A stretch of DNA of 64,000 bases from Mycobacterium paragordonae (GCF_003614435.1 NZ_CP025546.1:3720001-3784000); one strand, 5' to 3'; shown: positions 29,337-36,983, counted from the stretch's first letter. The notes: generated from the sequence alone by a model not told the origin. Numbers and translations are program-made.

Positions 29337-30098
29337 ATGGCGAACCGCAGTACGCATCTCGGAATCGTCGTGGGCGTCGACGGCTCTGCGGGCTCCGCCA
29401 TCGCCGTTGAATGGGCCGCCCAGGACGCGGTGCTGCGCGACGTGCCACTCACCCTGGTTCACGCGGCCCGGACCCGCAGCCAGCGCCAGCGCGGACAACA
29501 GGTGCTCGACGAGGCTCTTCGGGCGGTAACCGCCAAGGTGCGGGTGCGATGCGAAATGCCCTGTGCCACGACCGTTTTTGCGCTGGCCGACCTGTCGGAG
29601 CACGCTGATCTGGTGGTGGTCGGCTGTCCTGGCGGCGGCGCATTGCGGGAAACTCAGCTGTGTTCGGTCAGCTCGACCCTGATCCATCACGCGCATTGCC
29701 CGGTCGCCGTCATTCCCGACGACGTCCAACTGACTCCCGAGAGCCTCGGGGCGCCGGTGCTGGTGGGCATCGACGGGTCGCCGGAGGCGGAGCTGGCGAT
29801 GGAAATCGCCTTCGACGAAGCCTCAACACGCGGAGTGGGGCTGGTGGCCGTGCATAACTGCGATGCCTCCACCAATCTCGACGAGACTCTGGCCGCGGTT
29901 GCCGGATGGACCGACCGTTATCCGGGCGTCCCGGTGCAACGGGAACCCGCCCCGGCCGACCCGGTGCCGCAACTGGTGGATCACGCCAAGAAGGCTCAGC
30001 TTGTGGTGGTGGGCAGTCAGGGTAGCGGCGCAATCGCGGTGACCGGCGTGCCGATCATCGTGGCCAGGACGTCACCGGCCAGAGCGGGCATGAACTAG
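29337..30098 (+). CDS. Universal stress protein, tandem domains, degenerate
   Basis: The 253-residue protein has two USP domains, beginning GIVVGVDGSAGSAIAVEWAAQDAVLRDVPLTLVHA and APVLVGIDGSPEAELAMEIAFDEASTRGVGLVAVH. Unlike the two longer USPs at 40.5 and 41.8 kb, its ATP motif G-X2-G-X9-G(S/T) is damaged. In domain 1 the last Gly is Cys (GCPGGGALRETQLCS). In domain 2 about 15 residues between GSQGSG and VPIIVAR are missing. ATP binding is therefore doubtful. ATG 29337 follows GGAAGGAG. It is not linked to the main stress island. Confidence 0.88.
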   Translation: MANRSTHLGIVVGVDGSAGSAIAVEWAAQDAVLRDVPLTLVHAARTRSQRQRGQQVLDEALRAVTAKVRVRCEMPCATTVFALADLSEHADLVVVGCPGGGALRETQLCSVSSTLIHHAHCPVAVIPDDVQLTPESLGAPVLVGIDGSPEAELAMEIAFDEASTRGVGLVAVHNCDASTNLDETLAAVAGWTDRYPGVPVQREPAPADPVPQLVDHAKKAQLVVVGSQGSGAIAVTGVPIIVARTSPARAGMN

Positions 30099-30121
30099 CA
30101 GGCTCACCCCGCGTATCGCGA

Positions 30122-30754
30122 CTAATCCGCGGCGAAGTCCGGCAGCGGCCGTTGACAGACGGCGTGGGCCTCCTCGGCGGAAAGTCCGAACAACCGCAGC
30201 ACGTTCTCGGTGGCCGTGTCGGCCGCCACTGCCCCATCCCGATCCGGATCGTTGCGCAACAACGCTCCGAGGCCCAGGAGCGCACCACCGGCGATGGCCA
30301 GGGCGAACTCCGGATCGTCGGTCTGGAACCGGCCGGCCGCTGCGGCCGCCTTGATGTCGCGCAGCGCCCGGGGCGCCAGGCCACGATCCGACCACAACAG
30401 CGCCGGTCCGTTGGCCAACAAGATCTCGCTCTCCTGCGGGCGCTGACGAAAGAGCCGACCGGTGAGCCGAAAGCTGGTCGCGAACGTTTCCGCCGGATCC
30501 TCGATCGACTCGGTCAGCCGGTCCAACAGGGCTCCGTGGGCGTCCAGCACGTCGGCCACCGCGGCCTCGAACAACTGCTCCTTGCTGTCGAAGTGGTTGT
30601 AGAACGAGCCCATCCCCACGTCCGCGGCCTGCGTGATCTCGAGGACGGGCACATTGACCTTGCCCTCGGCGATCAGCCGTTGCGCGGCCTTGACCAGCGC
30701 TGACCGGGTGCGCTGCTTGCGTCGCTCCAAGCGGCTGGAGCCGTCACTTGGCAT
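30122..30754 (-). CDS. TetR-family regulator of the adjacent aromatic-degradation operon
   Basis: From ATG 30754 the 210-residue protein has a TetR helix-turn-helix (VPVLEITQAADVGMGSFYNHFDSKEQLFEAAV) and an all-helical C-terminal domain. The frame is open to 30817, but that start would overlap the operators, so the internal ATG is preferred. The gene is divergent from the dioxygenase-hydrolase-hydroxylase operon. Two equivalent dyads (TGAGGA-AT-TCGTCA and TGACGA-TT-TCGTCA) lie between them, the expected arrangement for autoregulation and repression of the operon. The inducer is probably an aromatic substrate or its CoA or ring-fission product. Confidence 0.88.
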   Translation of the reverse strand: MPSDGSSRLERRKQRTRSALVKAAQRLIAEGKVNVPVLEITQAADVGMGSFYNHFDSKEQLFEAAVADVLDAHGALLDRLTESIEDPAETFATSFRLTGRLFRQRPQESEILLANGPALLWSDRGLAPRALRDIKAAAAAGRFQTDDPEFALAIAGGALLGLGALLRNDPDRDGAVAADTATENVLRLFGLSAEEAHAVCQRPLPDFAAD

Positions 30755-30781
30755 CTCCACACCAGCAGTATGCCTCAGATT

Positions 30782-30795
30782 TGAGGAATTCGTCA
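30782..30795 (-). promoter_or_regulatory. TetR operator proximal to tetR
   Basis: TGAGGA-AT-TCGTCA is a 14-base dyad with one arm mismatch, 28 bases upstream of the tetR start. It has the same arm sequence and spacing as the dyad at 30825-30838; the centres are 43 bases (about four helical turns) apart. Confidence 0.6.
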
Positions 30796-30824
30796 GAACT
30801 GCTTGACTGTGTGCCATACGTATG

Positions 30825-30838
30825 TGACGATTTCGTCA
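30825..30838 (+). promoter_or_regulatory. TetR operator proximal to the dioxygenase operon
   Basis: TGACGA-TT-TCGTCA is a perfect six-base-arm dyad 20 bases before the dioxygenase ATG. A further 10-base palindrome CATACGTATG (30815-30824) abuts it. Together with the copy at 30782-30795 it forms a paired operator. Confidence 0.65.
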
Positions 30839-30858
30839 GTTACTAATCAGAGGTGGTG

Positions 30859-31998
30859 ATGGATGTGCCTGGCTCCCCGGTTGAAGCGCACCGCGGCCTG
30901 CACAGCGAGCAGGGCGCCCGGTCCGACGAACATTGCGGCCGGTCCCGCAATCCGGTGATCAAAGTCGCCGACCTCGCCTGGCTGGAGTTCGAAAAGCCCG
31001 ACCTCACCCGCTGCGAGGCGTTCGCGCGGGCTTTCGGATTCCAGACCGCGCACCGTGGATCCGACGAAATCGCCCTGCGCGGAACCGACGCCGGCGCGCC
31101 CTGCGTGATCGTGCGGCGCGGCCAACGGTCACGATTCACCGCGGTGGCATTTCGTGCCTGTGACGAGGTCGATGTATTGCGACTGGCCGACAAGTCCGGT
31201 GCGGCCGCCCGTCCGTTGCCGGAAGCCATCGGTGGCCTGTCGGTCGATCTGCGGGACCCCACCGGTACGCCGGTGCGGGTGGTCGCCGGAATGCACGAAC
31301 TACCGGAGTTGCCCGCCCAGCAGCCGCCGGTCTTCAACTTCGGACCGAAGCCGTTGCGCACCAATGCAACTCAGCGCCCGGCTCGGGTGCCGGCACGGGT
31401 TCAGCGGCTGGGACACCTGGTGTTGCAGTCGACGAAGTACCTACAGTCGCTGAACTGGTACCTGGACAACCTCGGGATGATCGTCAGCGACTTCCAGTAT
31501 TTTCCCGGCCAGCGCGAGCGCGGGCCCACGATGAGTTTCATCCGGTGCGATCGCGGGTCGACACCGGCCGACCACCACACCCTGGCGTTGGCGCTGGGTC
31601 CGGTCAACCGCTACCTGCATTCGGCTTATCAGGTCAGCGATCTCGACGCGCTGGCTGCCGGCGGCGAATACCTCAGAGAGCGCGGCTATCTGCGCTCCTG
31701 GGGAATCGGCAGACACATTCAGGGCAGTCAGATCTTCGACTATTGGCGCGATCCGGACGGCTTCCTGGTCGAACACTTCACCGACGGTGACATGTTCGAC
31801 AACACCCTGGAACCGGGCTGGGCACCGCTGACCGCTTCGGGTTTGGCCCAGTGGGGACCTCCGGCCACGCGTGACTTCCTCGGTACTGATGCCAAATCGG
31901 CACGCCACGAGCTGGTTTCGATGATCGGCGCGCTCCGGACAGACAATGAGTTCGACTTCAACCGCATGATTGGTCTACTGAAAGTGGCTGGCAAATGA
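30859..31998 (+). CDS. VOC-family extradiol ring-cleavage dioxygenase
   Basis: The 379-residue protein has two vicinal-oxygen-chelate halves. The C-terminal half carries the iron ligands expected of type I extradiol dioxygenases: His in VQRLGHLVLQSTK, His in ADHHTLALAL and Glu in DGFLVEHFTDGDM. Such enzymes cleave catechol-type rings next to the hydroxyls. GTG codons at 30853 and 30856 are alternative starts. The stop overlaps the FAH-family gene start (31995-31998). With the hydrolase and FAD hydroxylase it makes a complete meta-cleavage module; the actual substrate is unknown. Confidence 0.88.
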   Translation: MDVPGSPVEAHRGLHSEQGARSDEHCGRSRNPVIKVADLAWLEFEKPDLTRCEAFARAFGFQTAHRGSDEIALRGTDAGAPCVIVRRGQRSRFTAVAFRACDEVDVLRLADKSGAAARPLPEAIGGLSVDLRDPTGTPVRVVAGMHELPELPAQQPPVFNFGPKPLRTNATQRPARVPARVQRLGHLVLQSTKYLQSLNWYLDNLGMIVSDFQYFPGQRERGPTMSFIRCDRGSTPADHHTLALALGPVNRYLHSAYQVSDLDALAAGGEYLRERGYLRSWGIGRHIQGSQIFDYWRDPDGFLVEHFTDGDMFDNTLEPGWAPLTASGLAQWGPPATRDFLGTDAKSARHELVSMIGALRTDNEFDFNRMIGLLKVAGK

Positions 31999-32933
31999 CG
32001 ACTTCCGTACTACACACCACCGATGGCTGGTGGGTCGAGACCCCCGCCGGCGCCGCCAGAATCGCCACCGATGCCACCACCACGGCGCAACTGCTGTCCG
32101 ACCGGGCCGCCATCGAGGCCGCCGCTTCGGCCGCGGACACCGTTCCTGTGGCGAGCTTGGACCTCATCTCCCCGGTGACCAGGCCGTGCCGGGTGGTCGC
32201 GCAGATGACGAACTTCGAATCGCATGTCAGGGACGCGGGCATGGACCCCACATCGATTCCGCTGACCTTCTTCCGCAAGGCATCCGCCTCGATCTGTGGG
32301 CCGTCCGCCGACATCGTCAAGCCCGCGCATGTGCAGTTGCTCGACTATGAGGTGGAAATCGGGTTGGTGATCGGGCGCCCGATCGCGGTCGGCACCAGCA
32401 TCTCCGACACCAACCTCGCCGACTACATCGCCGGCCTGGTCGTCACGAACGACGTGTCGGCACGCGACATCCAGCTGCCGCAAACCCAGTTCTATGAAGC
32501 CAAGTCTTATCCGACGTTCACGCCGGTGGGCCCGAGGTTGGTGCTGCTGAACGCCGATGAGCTCAAGCGCTTCGGGGATCTGCGACTGCGGCTGCGGGTC
32601 AACGGAGTGGAGCGCCAGAACGCCCTCGTCGAGGGCGACATGCTGTACCGGCCACTGCAGGCACTGCAGTCGCTGACCCAGTTTCAGGAACTGGCGCCGG
32701 GTGACTTGATTCTCACCGGAACGCCGGTCGGCACGGCGCTGAGTGCACCGTCGAAGCCGGTGGAGATCATCGGAAACCTGTTGCCACCGGCCGTCAAGTG
32801 GAAGGCCTTCTTCAAGCGTCAAGCCGGCAACCCGAAGTATCTGCAGAACGGCGACATCGTCGAGGCGTCGGTAGCCACCGATGACGGGGCCATCGACCTG
32901 GGGACCCAGCACAATCCTGTTCGATACGCATGA
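31995..32933 (+). CDS. Fumarylacetoacetate hydrolase (FAH) family protein
   Basis: The 312-residue protein has the FAH core: LDYEVEIGLVIGRPIAVG with the metal-binding Glu pair, VVTNDVSARDIQ, and the GDLILTGTPVGTAL stretch with the C-terminal LQNGDIVEASV. FAH-family enzymes hydrolyse or hydrate/decarboxylate 2-oxo acids formed after ring cleavage. Its start and stop overlap the neighbouring genes by four bases each, indicating translational coupling. In this context it probably processes the dioxygenase ring-fission product. Confidence 0.9.
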   Translation: MTTSVLHTTDGWWVETPAGAARIATDATTTAQLLSDRAAIEAAASAADTVPVASLDLISPVTRPCRVVAQMTNFESHVRDAGMDPTSIPLTFFRKASASICGPSADIVKPAHVQLLDYEVEIGLVIGRPIAVGTSISDTNLADYIAGLVVTNDVSARDIQLPQTQFYEAKSYPTFTPVGPRLVLLNADELKRFGDLRLRLRVNGVERQNALVEGDMLYRPLQALQSLTQFQELAPGDLILTGTPVGTALSAPSKPVEIIGNLLPPAVKWKAFFKRQAGNPKYLQNGDIVEASVATDDGAIDLGTQHNPVRYA

Positions 32934-34465
32934 GCGCCAAAGCGATTCGGCGTGTGCCGGTGGTGATCGTCGGGGCCGGACCCACCGGCATCACCGCCGC
33001 CACTCTGCTGGCGCAGTACGGAGTCAACAGCCTTGTTCTGGAGCGCTGGCCCGGGGTCTACCCGCAGCCGCGGGCCGTGCACCTCGACGATGAAATCTTC
33101 CGGGTCATCGCACGCCTCGGCATTGCCGACGAGTTCGCGGCAATCTCGCGGCCCACGCTCGGACTACGGCTGTTGGACAACAAGTTCAACGTATTCGCCG
33201 AATTTCACCGCAATCCCGAGCACAGCGTTCACGGTTACCCCCAGGCGAACATGTTCGACCAGCCGGAACTCGAGGGGCTGTTACGGGCCAACCTCAAGCG
33301 GTATCCGAACGCCGAGTTGCGCGGAAACGCGGATGTCACGGCGATCGCCGCGCGGGGCGATGGTGCGCGAATCACCTACACCGACCGGACCGACGGGACC
33401 ATTCATCAGGTCGACGCCGACTACCTGCTGGGCTGCGATGGCGCCAACAGCCTGGTGCGAAGCCACATCGGCTCCACCATGCGGGATTTGAAGTTCGAAC
33501 AGCGTTGGCTGGTCGTCGATGTCGCTACCGACGCGGACCTCAGGCAGTGGGAAGGCGTCTATCAGATCTGCGACCCGGCGCGCGCCGGCACCTATATGCG
33601 CATCCGAGAATCCCGATACCGCTGGGAGTTTCGGTTGCTGGACGGGGAAACCGCCGGCGACTTCGACAACCTGGCCGCGCTGCGTCCGCTCATCTCTCCG
33701 TGGACCAGCCATCTCGCCGATAGCGAACTCAGTTTGTTGCGCGTCGCCGAGTACACCTTCCGGGCTCAGATCGCCGATCGATGGCGCCGGGGCAACATCT
33801 TCATCCTGGGTGACGCCGCGCACCTCACTCCCCCGTTCATCGGCCAGGGCATGGGCGCCGGACTGCGCGACGCCATGAATCTCAGCTGGAAGATCGCGGC
33901 GGTGTGCAACGGGACGTTGCCCGCCCACATCCTGGACAGTTATCAACAGGAGCGAAAGCCACACTGCCGCGCGCTGATCCGCCTGGCGCTCACCGTCGGG
34001 TGGTCGATGACCGGCGGCGGCAGTCTGGGTGATCTCACCCGGAGGGCGGTACTGCCCCGTGCCGGCCTCATCCCGGGACTGCGGAACAAGATCGTGGACT
34101 CCGCCACGCCCCCGTTGCGCCGCTCTGAGCTGGTACACAAATCCCGCCGGCCCCGTCAGCTCGCCGGAACCCTGTGCCCGAATCCGTTGCTGCCGAACGG
34201 CAAACGGCTCGACGACGTCGCCGGTACCGGATTTTTCTTGGTCACCCGGGCTCCGCTCGAGACGGCTACCGAAGCCCTGCTGCTCGAACGAGACGTGCCG
34301 ATCATCCGGGCGGAGCCCGGAAGTCAACTCGACGCATGGCTGCGCCAAGGGCAGGCCTCGGCCGCGCTGATCCGTCCGGATCGAACGGTCATGCGTGCCG
34401 GTCGCGATGCGGCACTGGTGGCCGCGCCGGCGCCAACACTGCCAAAACCGCAAAGGTGTCAGTAG
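32930..34465 (+). CDS. FAD-dependent aromatic hydroxylase (MhpA/PheA-like)
   Basis: The 511-residue protein has the class A flavoprotein monooxygenase signatures: GxGxxG (VPVVIVGAGPTGITAATLLAQYGV), the DG motif YLLGCDGANSLVR and the GD motif NIFILGDAAHLTPPFIGQGMGAGLRDAMNLSWK. It resembles 3-(3-hydroxyphenyl)propionate hydroxylase MhpA, which adds the second hydroxyl that the extradiol dioxygenase needs. It is the last gene of the coupled operon. About 335 bases of non-coding sequence follow. Confidence 0.92.
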   Translation: MSAKAIRRVPVVIVGAGPTGITAATLLAQYGVNSLVLERWPGVYPQPRAVHLDDEIFRVIARLGIADEFAAISRPTLGLRLLDNKFNVFAEFHRNPEHSVHGYPQANMFDQPELEGLLRANLKRYPNAELRGNADVTAIAARGDGARITYTDRTDGTIHQVDADYLLGCDGANSLVRSHIGSTMRDLKFEQRWLVVDVATDADLRQWEGVYQICDPARAGTYMRIRESRYRWEFRLLDGETAGDFDNLAALRPLISPWTSHLADSELSLLRVAEYTFRAQIADRWRRGNIFILGDAAHLTPPFIGQGMGAGLRDAMNLSWKIAAVCNGTLPAHILDSYQQERKPHCRALIRLALTVGWSMTGGGSLGDLTRRAVLPRAGLIPGLRNKIVDSATPPLRRSELVHKSRRPRQLAGTLCPNPLLPNGKRLDDVAGTGFFLVTRAPLETATEALLLERDVPIIRAEPGSQLDAWLRQGQASAALIRPDRTVMRAGRDAALVAAPAPTLPKPQRCQ

Positions 34466-34800
34466 TCGGCAAGCCCTTGGGGTAGCCGGCGCGCGCGAAG
34501 TTTACGATCTTCGTGAAGGCGTGGCCTGCAATCATCTATCTCTCCTAGCGTGCCTTGAAGCTCGTCTGGTTGCCCGCTGTTCCTCTGCTCAAACATGAGC
34601 GAAATCCAAAGACACTAAACGAAGTTCGGTTTTCGGGTGAGCCAGCCCACAGGTTTGAGGCTTCGGCAGTTCGGCAACTCTGTGGCTGCGGGGGGCTCCT
34701 GGAACGACGCGGACGTTGGTCCAAACCCCTTGTTGGCTGATCGCACGAGAGCGATGCGTGAAGTTGCCATGCAAGCGAGCAAGTTATGCAGGAGGAATCC
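34466..34800. other. Intergenic region between hydroxylase and csbD
   Basis: This 335-base gap holds no credible gene; the short open frames present are unlike protein. A partial inverted repeat AGCCCACAG (34644-34652) and CTGTGGCT (34680-34687) could form a hairpin. CGAAG...CTTCG arms lie near 34497-34514. The only clear signal is GGAGGA just before the csbD ATG. No good SigF or SigA promoter was found for csbD. Confidence 0.5.
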
Positions 34801-35034
34801 ATGTCGGATAAGAGTGGCCCGCAAGAGGGCGTCGAAGGCGTCGTCGAGGGCGTTAAGGGCAAGGCGAAGGAAGTCATCGGCGCGGTCACGGGCCGTGACG
34901 ACGTGAAGCGCGAGGGTCAGGCCCAGCAGGACAAGGCCGACGCTCAGCGTGACGCCGCCAAGAAGGAAGCCGAGGCGGAAGCCGCGCGCGGTGGCGCCGA
35001 AGCGGCCGAGCAGCGCCAGAAGGCCAACCAGTAG
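34801..35034 (+). CDS. CsbD-like stress protein
   Basis: The 77-residue highly charged protein has the CsbD pattern EGVEGVVEGVKGKAKEVIGAVTGRDDVKREGQAQQDKADAQRDAAKKEAEAE, predicted as soluble, mostly helical and disordered at the ends. CsbD proteins are general-stress (SigB-type) proteins of unknown mechanism. A near-perfect GGAGGA ribosome site lies five bases before ATG 34801, which is chosen over an upstream in-frame codon. A strong hairpin follows 13 bases after the stop. It opens the stress island that runs to ~42.7 kb. Confidence 0.9.
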   Translation: MSDKSGPQEGVEGVVEGVKGKAKEVIGAVTGRDDVKREGQAQQDKADAQRDAAKKEAEAEAARGGAEAAEQRQKANQ

Positions 35035-35047
35035 CTTGATGCGAGAG

Positions 35048-35077
35048 TGGGCCCAGACCGGCAACGGACTGGGCCCA
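35048..35077 (+). terminator. Hairpin after csbD (terminator-like)
   Basis: TGGGCCCAG and CTGGGCCCA form a perfect nine-base stem around a 12-base loop, 13 bases after the csbD stop. There is no T-tract, as is usual for mycobacterial intrinsic terminators. Confidence 0.7.
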
Positions 35078-35081
35078 TTCG

Positions 35082-35176
35082 CTTGTCTGGCGCCCTTGAA
35101 GTTTCCTGGGCCCCTCCAATTTGCCTGGGTCCCTTTAGTTTGCCTGGGCAGCTTCAATTTGCCTGGATTGCGCCGG
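35082..35176. repeat. Five tandem copies of a degenerate 19-bp repeat
   Basis: Five adjacent 19-base units start at 35082, 35101, 35120, 35139 and 35158, with approximate consensus TTTGCCTGGGCCCCTTCAA. The three middle units are the most alike and the flanking units have decayed. The array fills the space between the csbD hairpin and the 3' end of the convergent HAD gene. Confidence 0.75.
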
Positions 35177-35192
35177 GTCGAGCCTGCGGTGA

Positions 35193-35876
35193 CTACTCCG
35201 CGGCCAGCGCCGCGATCCGAGTCTGCTCGATGTTGGCGAGCAGCTTCTCGGTGTTCTCGAAAACCTGGGCCGCGCCGGCATCGTGTAGCTCCGAGGCCGA
35301 CACTCCACCACTGAGCACGCCGATGCATGACAACTTCGCACGGGAGCAGGCTTCGGCATCCCAGATCGCGTCTCCGACGAAGACTGCCCGCTCCGCGGTG
35401 ACCCCGGCCCGTTCGAGTGCGATTTCGATGATGTCGGGCTTGGGTTTTGCGGTGTCCACATCGGCTGACGAGGTGACCGCGGCGACCAACTCGTCACAGT
35501 CCAGCACCTTGCGCAGCAGCTCCAATTCGTCGTCGGGCGCCGAGGTCGCCAGCACCACCTGCAGGCCAAGGTCTGCCACCCGGCGCAGCAGTGCACGAGC
35601 CCCCGGCAGCGGACGCAGCAGCGACGCGACTTCCCGGTAATACCGGGAATGCAAGTCCTTCAACTGCTTCTGTGTGTCCTCCGGTGCGTTATCGGACAGC
35701 GACTTCACCAACGTCGAACCATCCATTCCGATGGACCGGTGAATACGCCACGTCTCCACGTCGATCCCGACTTCACCGAACGCACGCTGCCAGGCGTCGA
35801 TATGGAGATAGTTCGAATCAACCAATGTGCCGTCGATGTCGAACAGCACCGCGGCCGCGCTTTCGTTGGCAGTCAA
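35193..35876 (-). CDS. HAD-superfamily phosphatase (phosphoglycolate-phosphatase-like)
   Basis: The 227-residue protein has the HAD motifs in order: motif I VLFDIDGTLVDSN (nucleophile Asp and following Asp), motif II LATSAPD, motif III Lys in TAKPKPDIIEIAL and motif IV VFVGDAIWDAEA. A helical C1 cap fits between motifs I and II. These enzymes remove phosphate from small metabolites. It begins two bases after the stop of the small membrane protein gene, so it probably shares that gene's SigF-like promoter. Substrate unknown. Confidence 0.92.
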   Translation of the reverse strand: MTANESAAAVLFDIDGTLVDSNYLHIDAWQRAFGEVGIDVETWRIHRSIGMDGSTLVKSLSDNAPEDTQKQLKDLHSRYYREVASLLRPLPGARALLRRVADLGLQVVLATSAPDDELELLRKVLDCDELVAAVTSSADVDTAKPKPDIIEIALERAGVTAERAVFVGDAIWDAEACSRAKLSCIGVLSGGVSASELHDAGAAQVFENTEKLLANIEQTRIAALAAE

Positions 35877-35878
35877 GG

Positions 35879-36274
35879 TCAGAACAGGATCGCGATAGCA
35901 GCGAAGTCGGCAGCCAGCAGAGCCAGCGCGACCACGGGAACGACCCAGCCCCGGCGCCGCAGCGCGGTGAAGAACGAGGCGATTATCGTCAGGCCGGCGA
36001 TCACCGGAGCGCCGTAGAACAGCACTCCGTAGAGCACGCCGCCGGGCCCCAGGTCAGGGCATTGCGCACTGCTGCACGCGGCCATACTCATTGCTGCGCC
36101 GACTGCGAAGATCATGACCAGCGCGGCTGCCGGCACCGTCAGCGCCGCCAGAATCCAATTCACCACACCCCGACGACCACGCCCATGGCCGGCGTCGGCC
36201 GCCGGCACATGTGTGGCATCTCCCGAGGTGACGTTGTCGTCTACCCGCGTGTCTCCATCGCTGCGCACACTCAT
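35879..36274 (-). CDS. Small integral membrane protein
   Basis: The 131-residue protein has a charged, soluble N-terminal ~35 residues (including GHGRGRRG) followed by three hydrophobic helices, roughly WILAALTVPAAALVMIFAVGA, GVLYGVLFYGAPVIAGLTII and WVVPVVALALLAADFAAIAIL. A Cys pair (ACSSAQC) lies in the first loop. I do not recognise the family. ATG 36274 lies exactly nine bases after a SigF-like -10 element and lacks a ribosome site, suggesting a leaderless stress transcript that continues into the HAD gene. Confidence 0.75.
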   Translation of the reverse strand: MSVRSDGDTRVDDNVTSGDATHVPAADAGHGRGRRGVVNWILAALTVPAAALVMIFAVGAAMSMAACSSAQCPDLGPGGVLYGVLFYGAPVIAGLTIIASFFTALRRRGWVVPVVALALLAADFAAIAILF

Positions 36275-36283
36275 CAATTTCGA

Positions 36284-36308
36284 CTACCCAGGCTGGTTTT
36301 CCCGAAAC
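36284..36308 (-). promoter_or_regulatory. SigF-like promoter of membrane protein-HAD operon
   Basis: On the minus strand GTTT (36308-36305), 15 bases, GGGTAG (36289-36284), then nine bases to the ATG at 36274. Five of six -10 bases match GGGTAT. The promoter lies inside the 3' end of the udgX remnant. Confidence 0.6.
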
Positions 36309-36553
36309 ATGGCCGCCAGTCCGGTGGGCTTTTCGTGTGTGCGCCGCTTTCCCACTCGGTTGAACTTGAAATGCTTGACGGCGTTCGTCTGGTACGTAAG
36401 CGCCGGGTCGATCCCGGCGTCGTCGAGCGCTCGGTTCAGCAACCGGCCCGCCGGTCCGACGAAGGGCACACCCTGCTGGTCTTCGTAATCGCCTGGCTGT
36501 TCACCGACCAGCATCAGCGATCGGCCGGCACAAACTGCTGCGCGCCGGGTTGG
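36284..36553 (-). pseudogene. Remnant of UdgX-type uracil-DNA glycosylase
   Basis: The minus strand encodes LMLVGEQPGDYEDQQGVPFVGPAGRLLNRALDDAGIDPALTYQTNAVKHFKF followed by the loop KRRTH and EKPT. This is the central part of family 4-like uracil-DNA glycosylases; the KRRxH loop with its His is the mark of UdgX, which crosslinks to uracil sites. A piece like the N terminus (GAQQFVPADR) is fused just upstream but in a different frame, with about 35 residues between the two pieces missing. After EKPT the rest (~100 residues, including the second catalytic motif) is absent. So it is a gene remnant with an internal deletion, a frameshift and a 3' truncation. In the loop, Ile is replaced by Thr compared with KRRIH. 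Confidence 0.75.
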
Positions 36554-36970
36554 TCAACGCCTCTGCGCACGGCGATTGTATTTCTTGATCGCTTCCACCA
36601 GTTCAGCTTTCGTCATCGTTGACCGGCCACGCACCTCCAACCGGCGCGCGATCTCCAACAGGTGCTTTTTGCTGGCGTTGGCGTTGACGCCTTCCTGCGA
36701 TGGCACGGGGTTGTTCAAGCCGCCCCGTTCGGCGTGCGCATCGGAAGGACCCTTCTCCTCCTTGGCTTCCCAGTGGTCACCGACCTTTTCATAGCTGTGC
36801 TTGACGGCGGCATAGGCGACCCGATGCGCCCGCTCCTCGCTGTCGTACTGTTCGGCAGCCGCATCATGGGCCTTGGCGAAAGTGCGTTGCGCCTTTGCGC
36901 TGGAACGCCGCAGCGTGCTTGGCAATTCGTCCTTCTTCGCGGCACCGCTCTTGTTCGTTTTCGGCATCAC
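36554..36970 (-). CDS. ChaB-like protein with C-terminal Rho-N/SAP-like domain
   Basis: The 138-residue protein has an N-terminal ChaB-type domain (LPSTLRRSSAKAQRTFAKAHDAAAEQYDSEERAHRVAYAAVKHSYEKVGDHW). A short linker leads to a C-terminal helix-extended-loop-helix of the Rho N-terminal/SAP type (KKHLLEIARRLEVRGRSTMTKAELVEAIKKYN). The ends are Lys/Arg-rich, suggesting nucleic-acid binding. E. coli ChaB is linked to the Ca2+/H+ antiporter ChaA, but no chaA is present here, so a transport role is not supported. It follows the DUF1360 gene after 13 bases. Confidence 0.82.
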   Translation of the reverse strand: MMPKTNKSGAAKKDELPSTLRRSSAKAQRTFAKAHDAAAEQYDSEERAHRVAYAAVKHSYEKVGDHWEAKEEKGPSDAHAERGGLNNPVPSQEGVNANASKKHLLEIARRLEVRGRSTMTKAELVEAIKKYNRRAQRR

Positions 36971-36983
36971 ATCACCTCAGGAT

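Noticed and set aside
34466..34800. SigF-like promoter for csbD (GTTT near 34653)
   Set aside because: The -10 at the right spacing is CGGCAA, only three of six bases matching, and it is far from the start codon.
34615..35328. 237-codon minus-strand frame over csbD and the minisatellite
   Set aside because: It crosses a terminator hairpin, the 19-bp repeats and two genes, and shows no protein-like motif.
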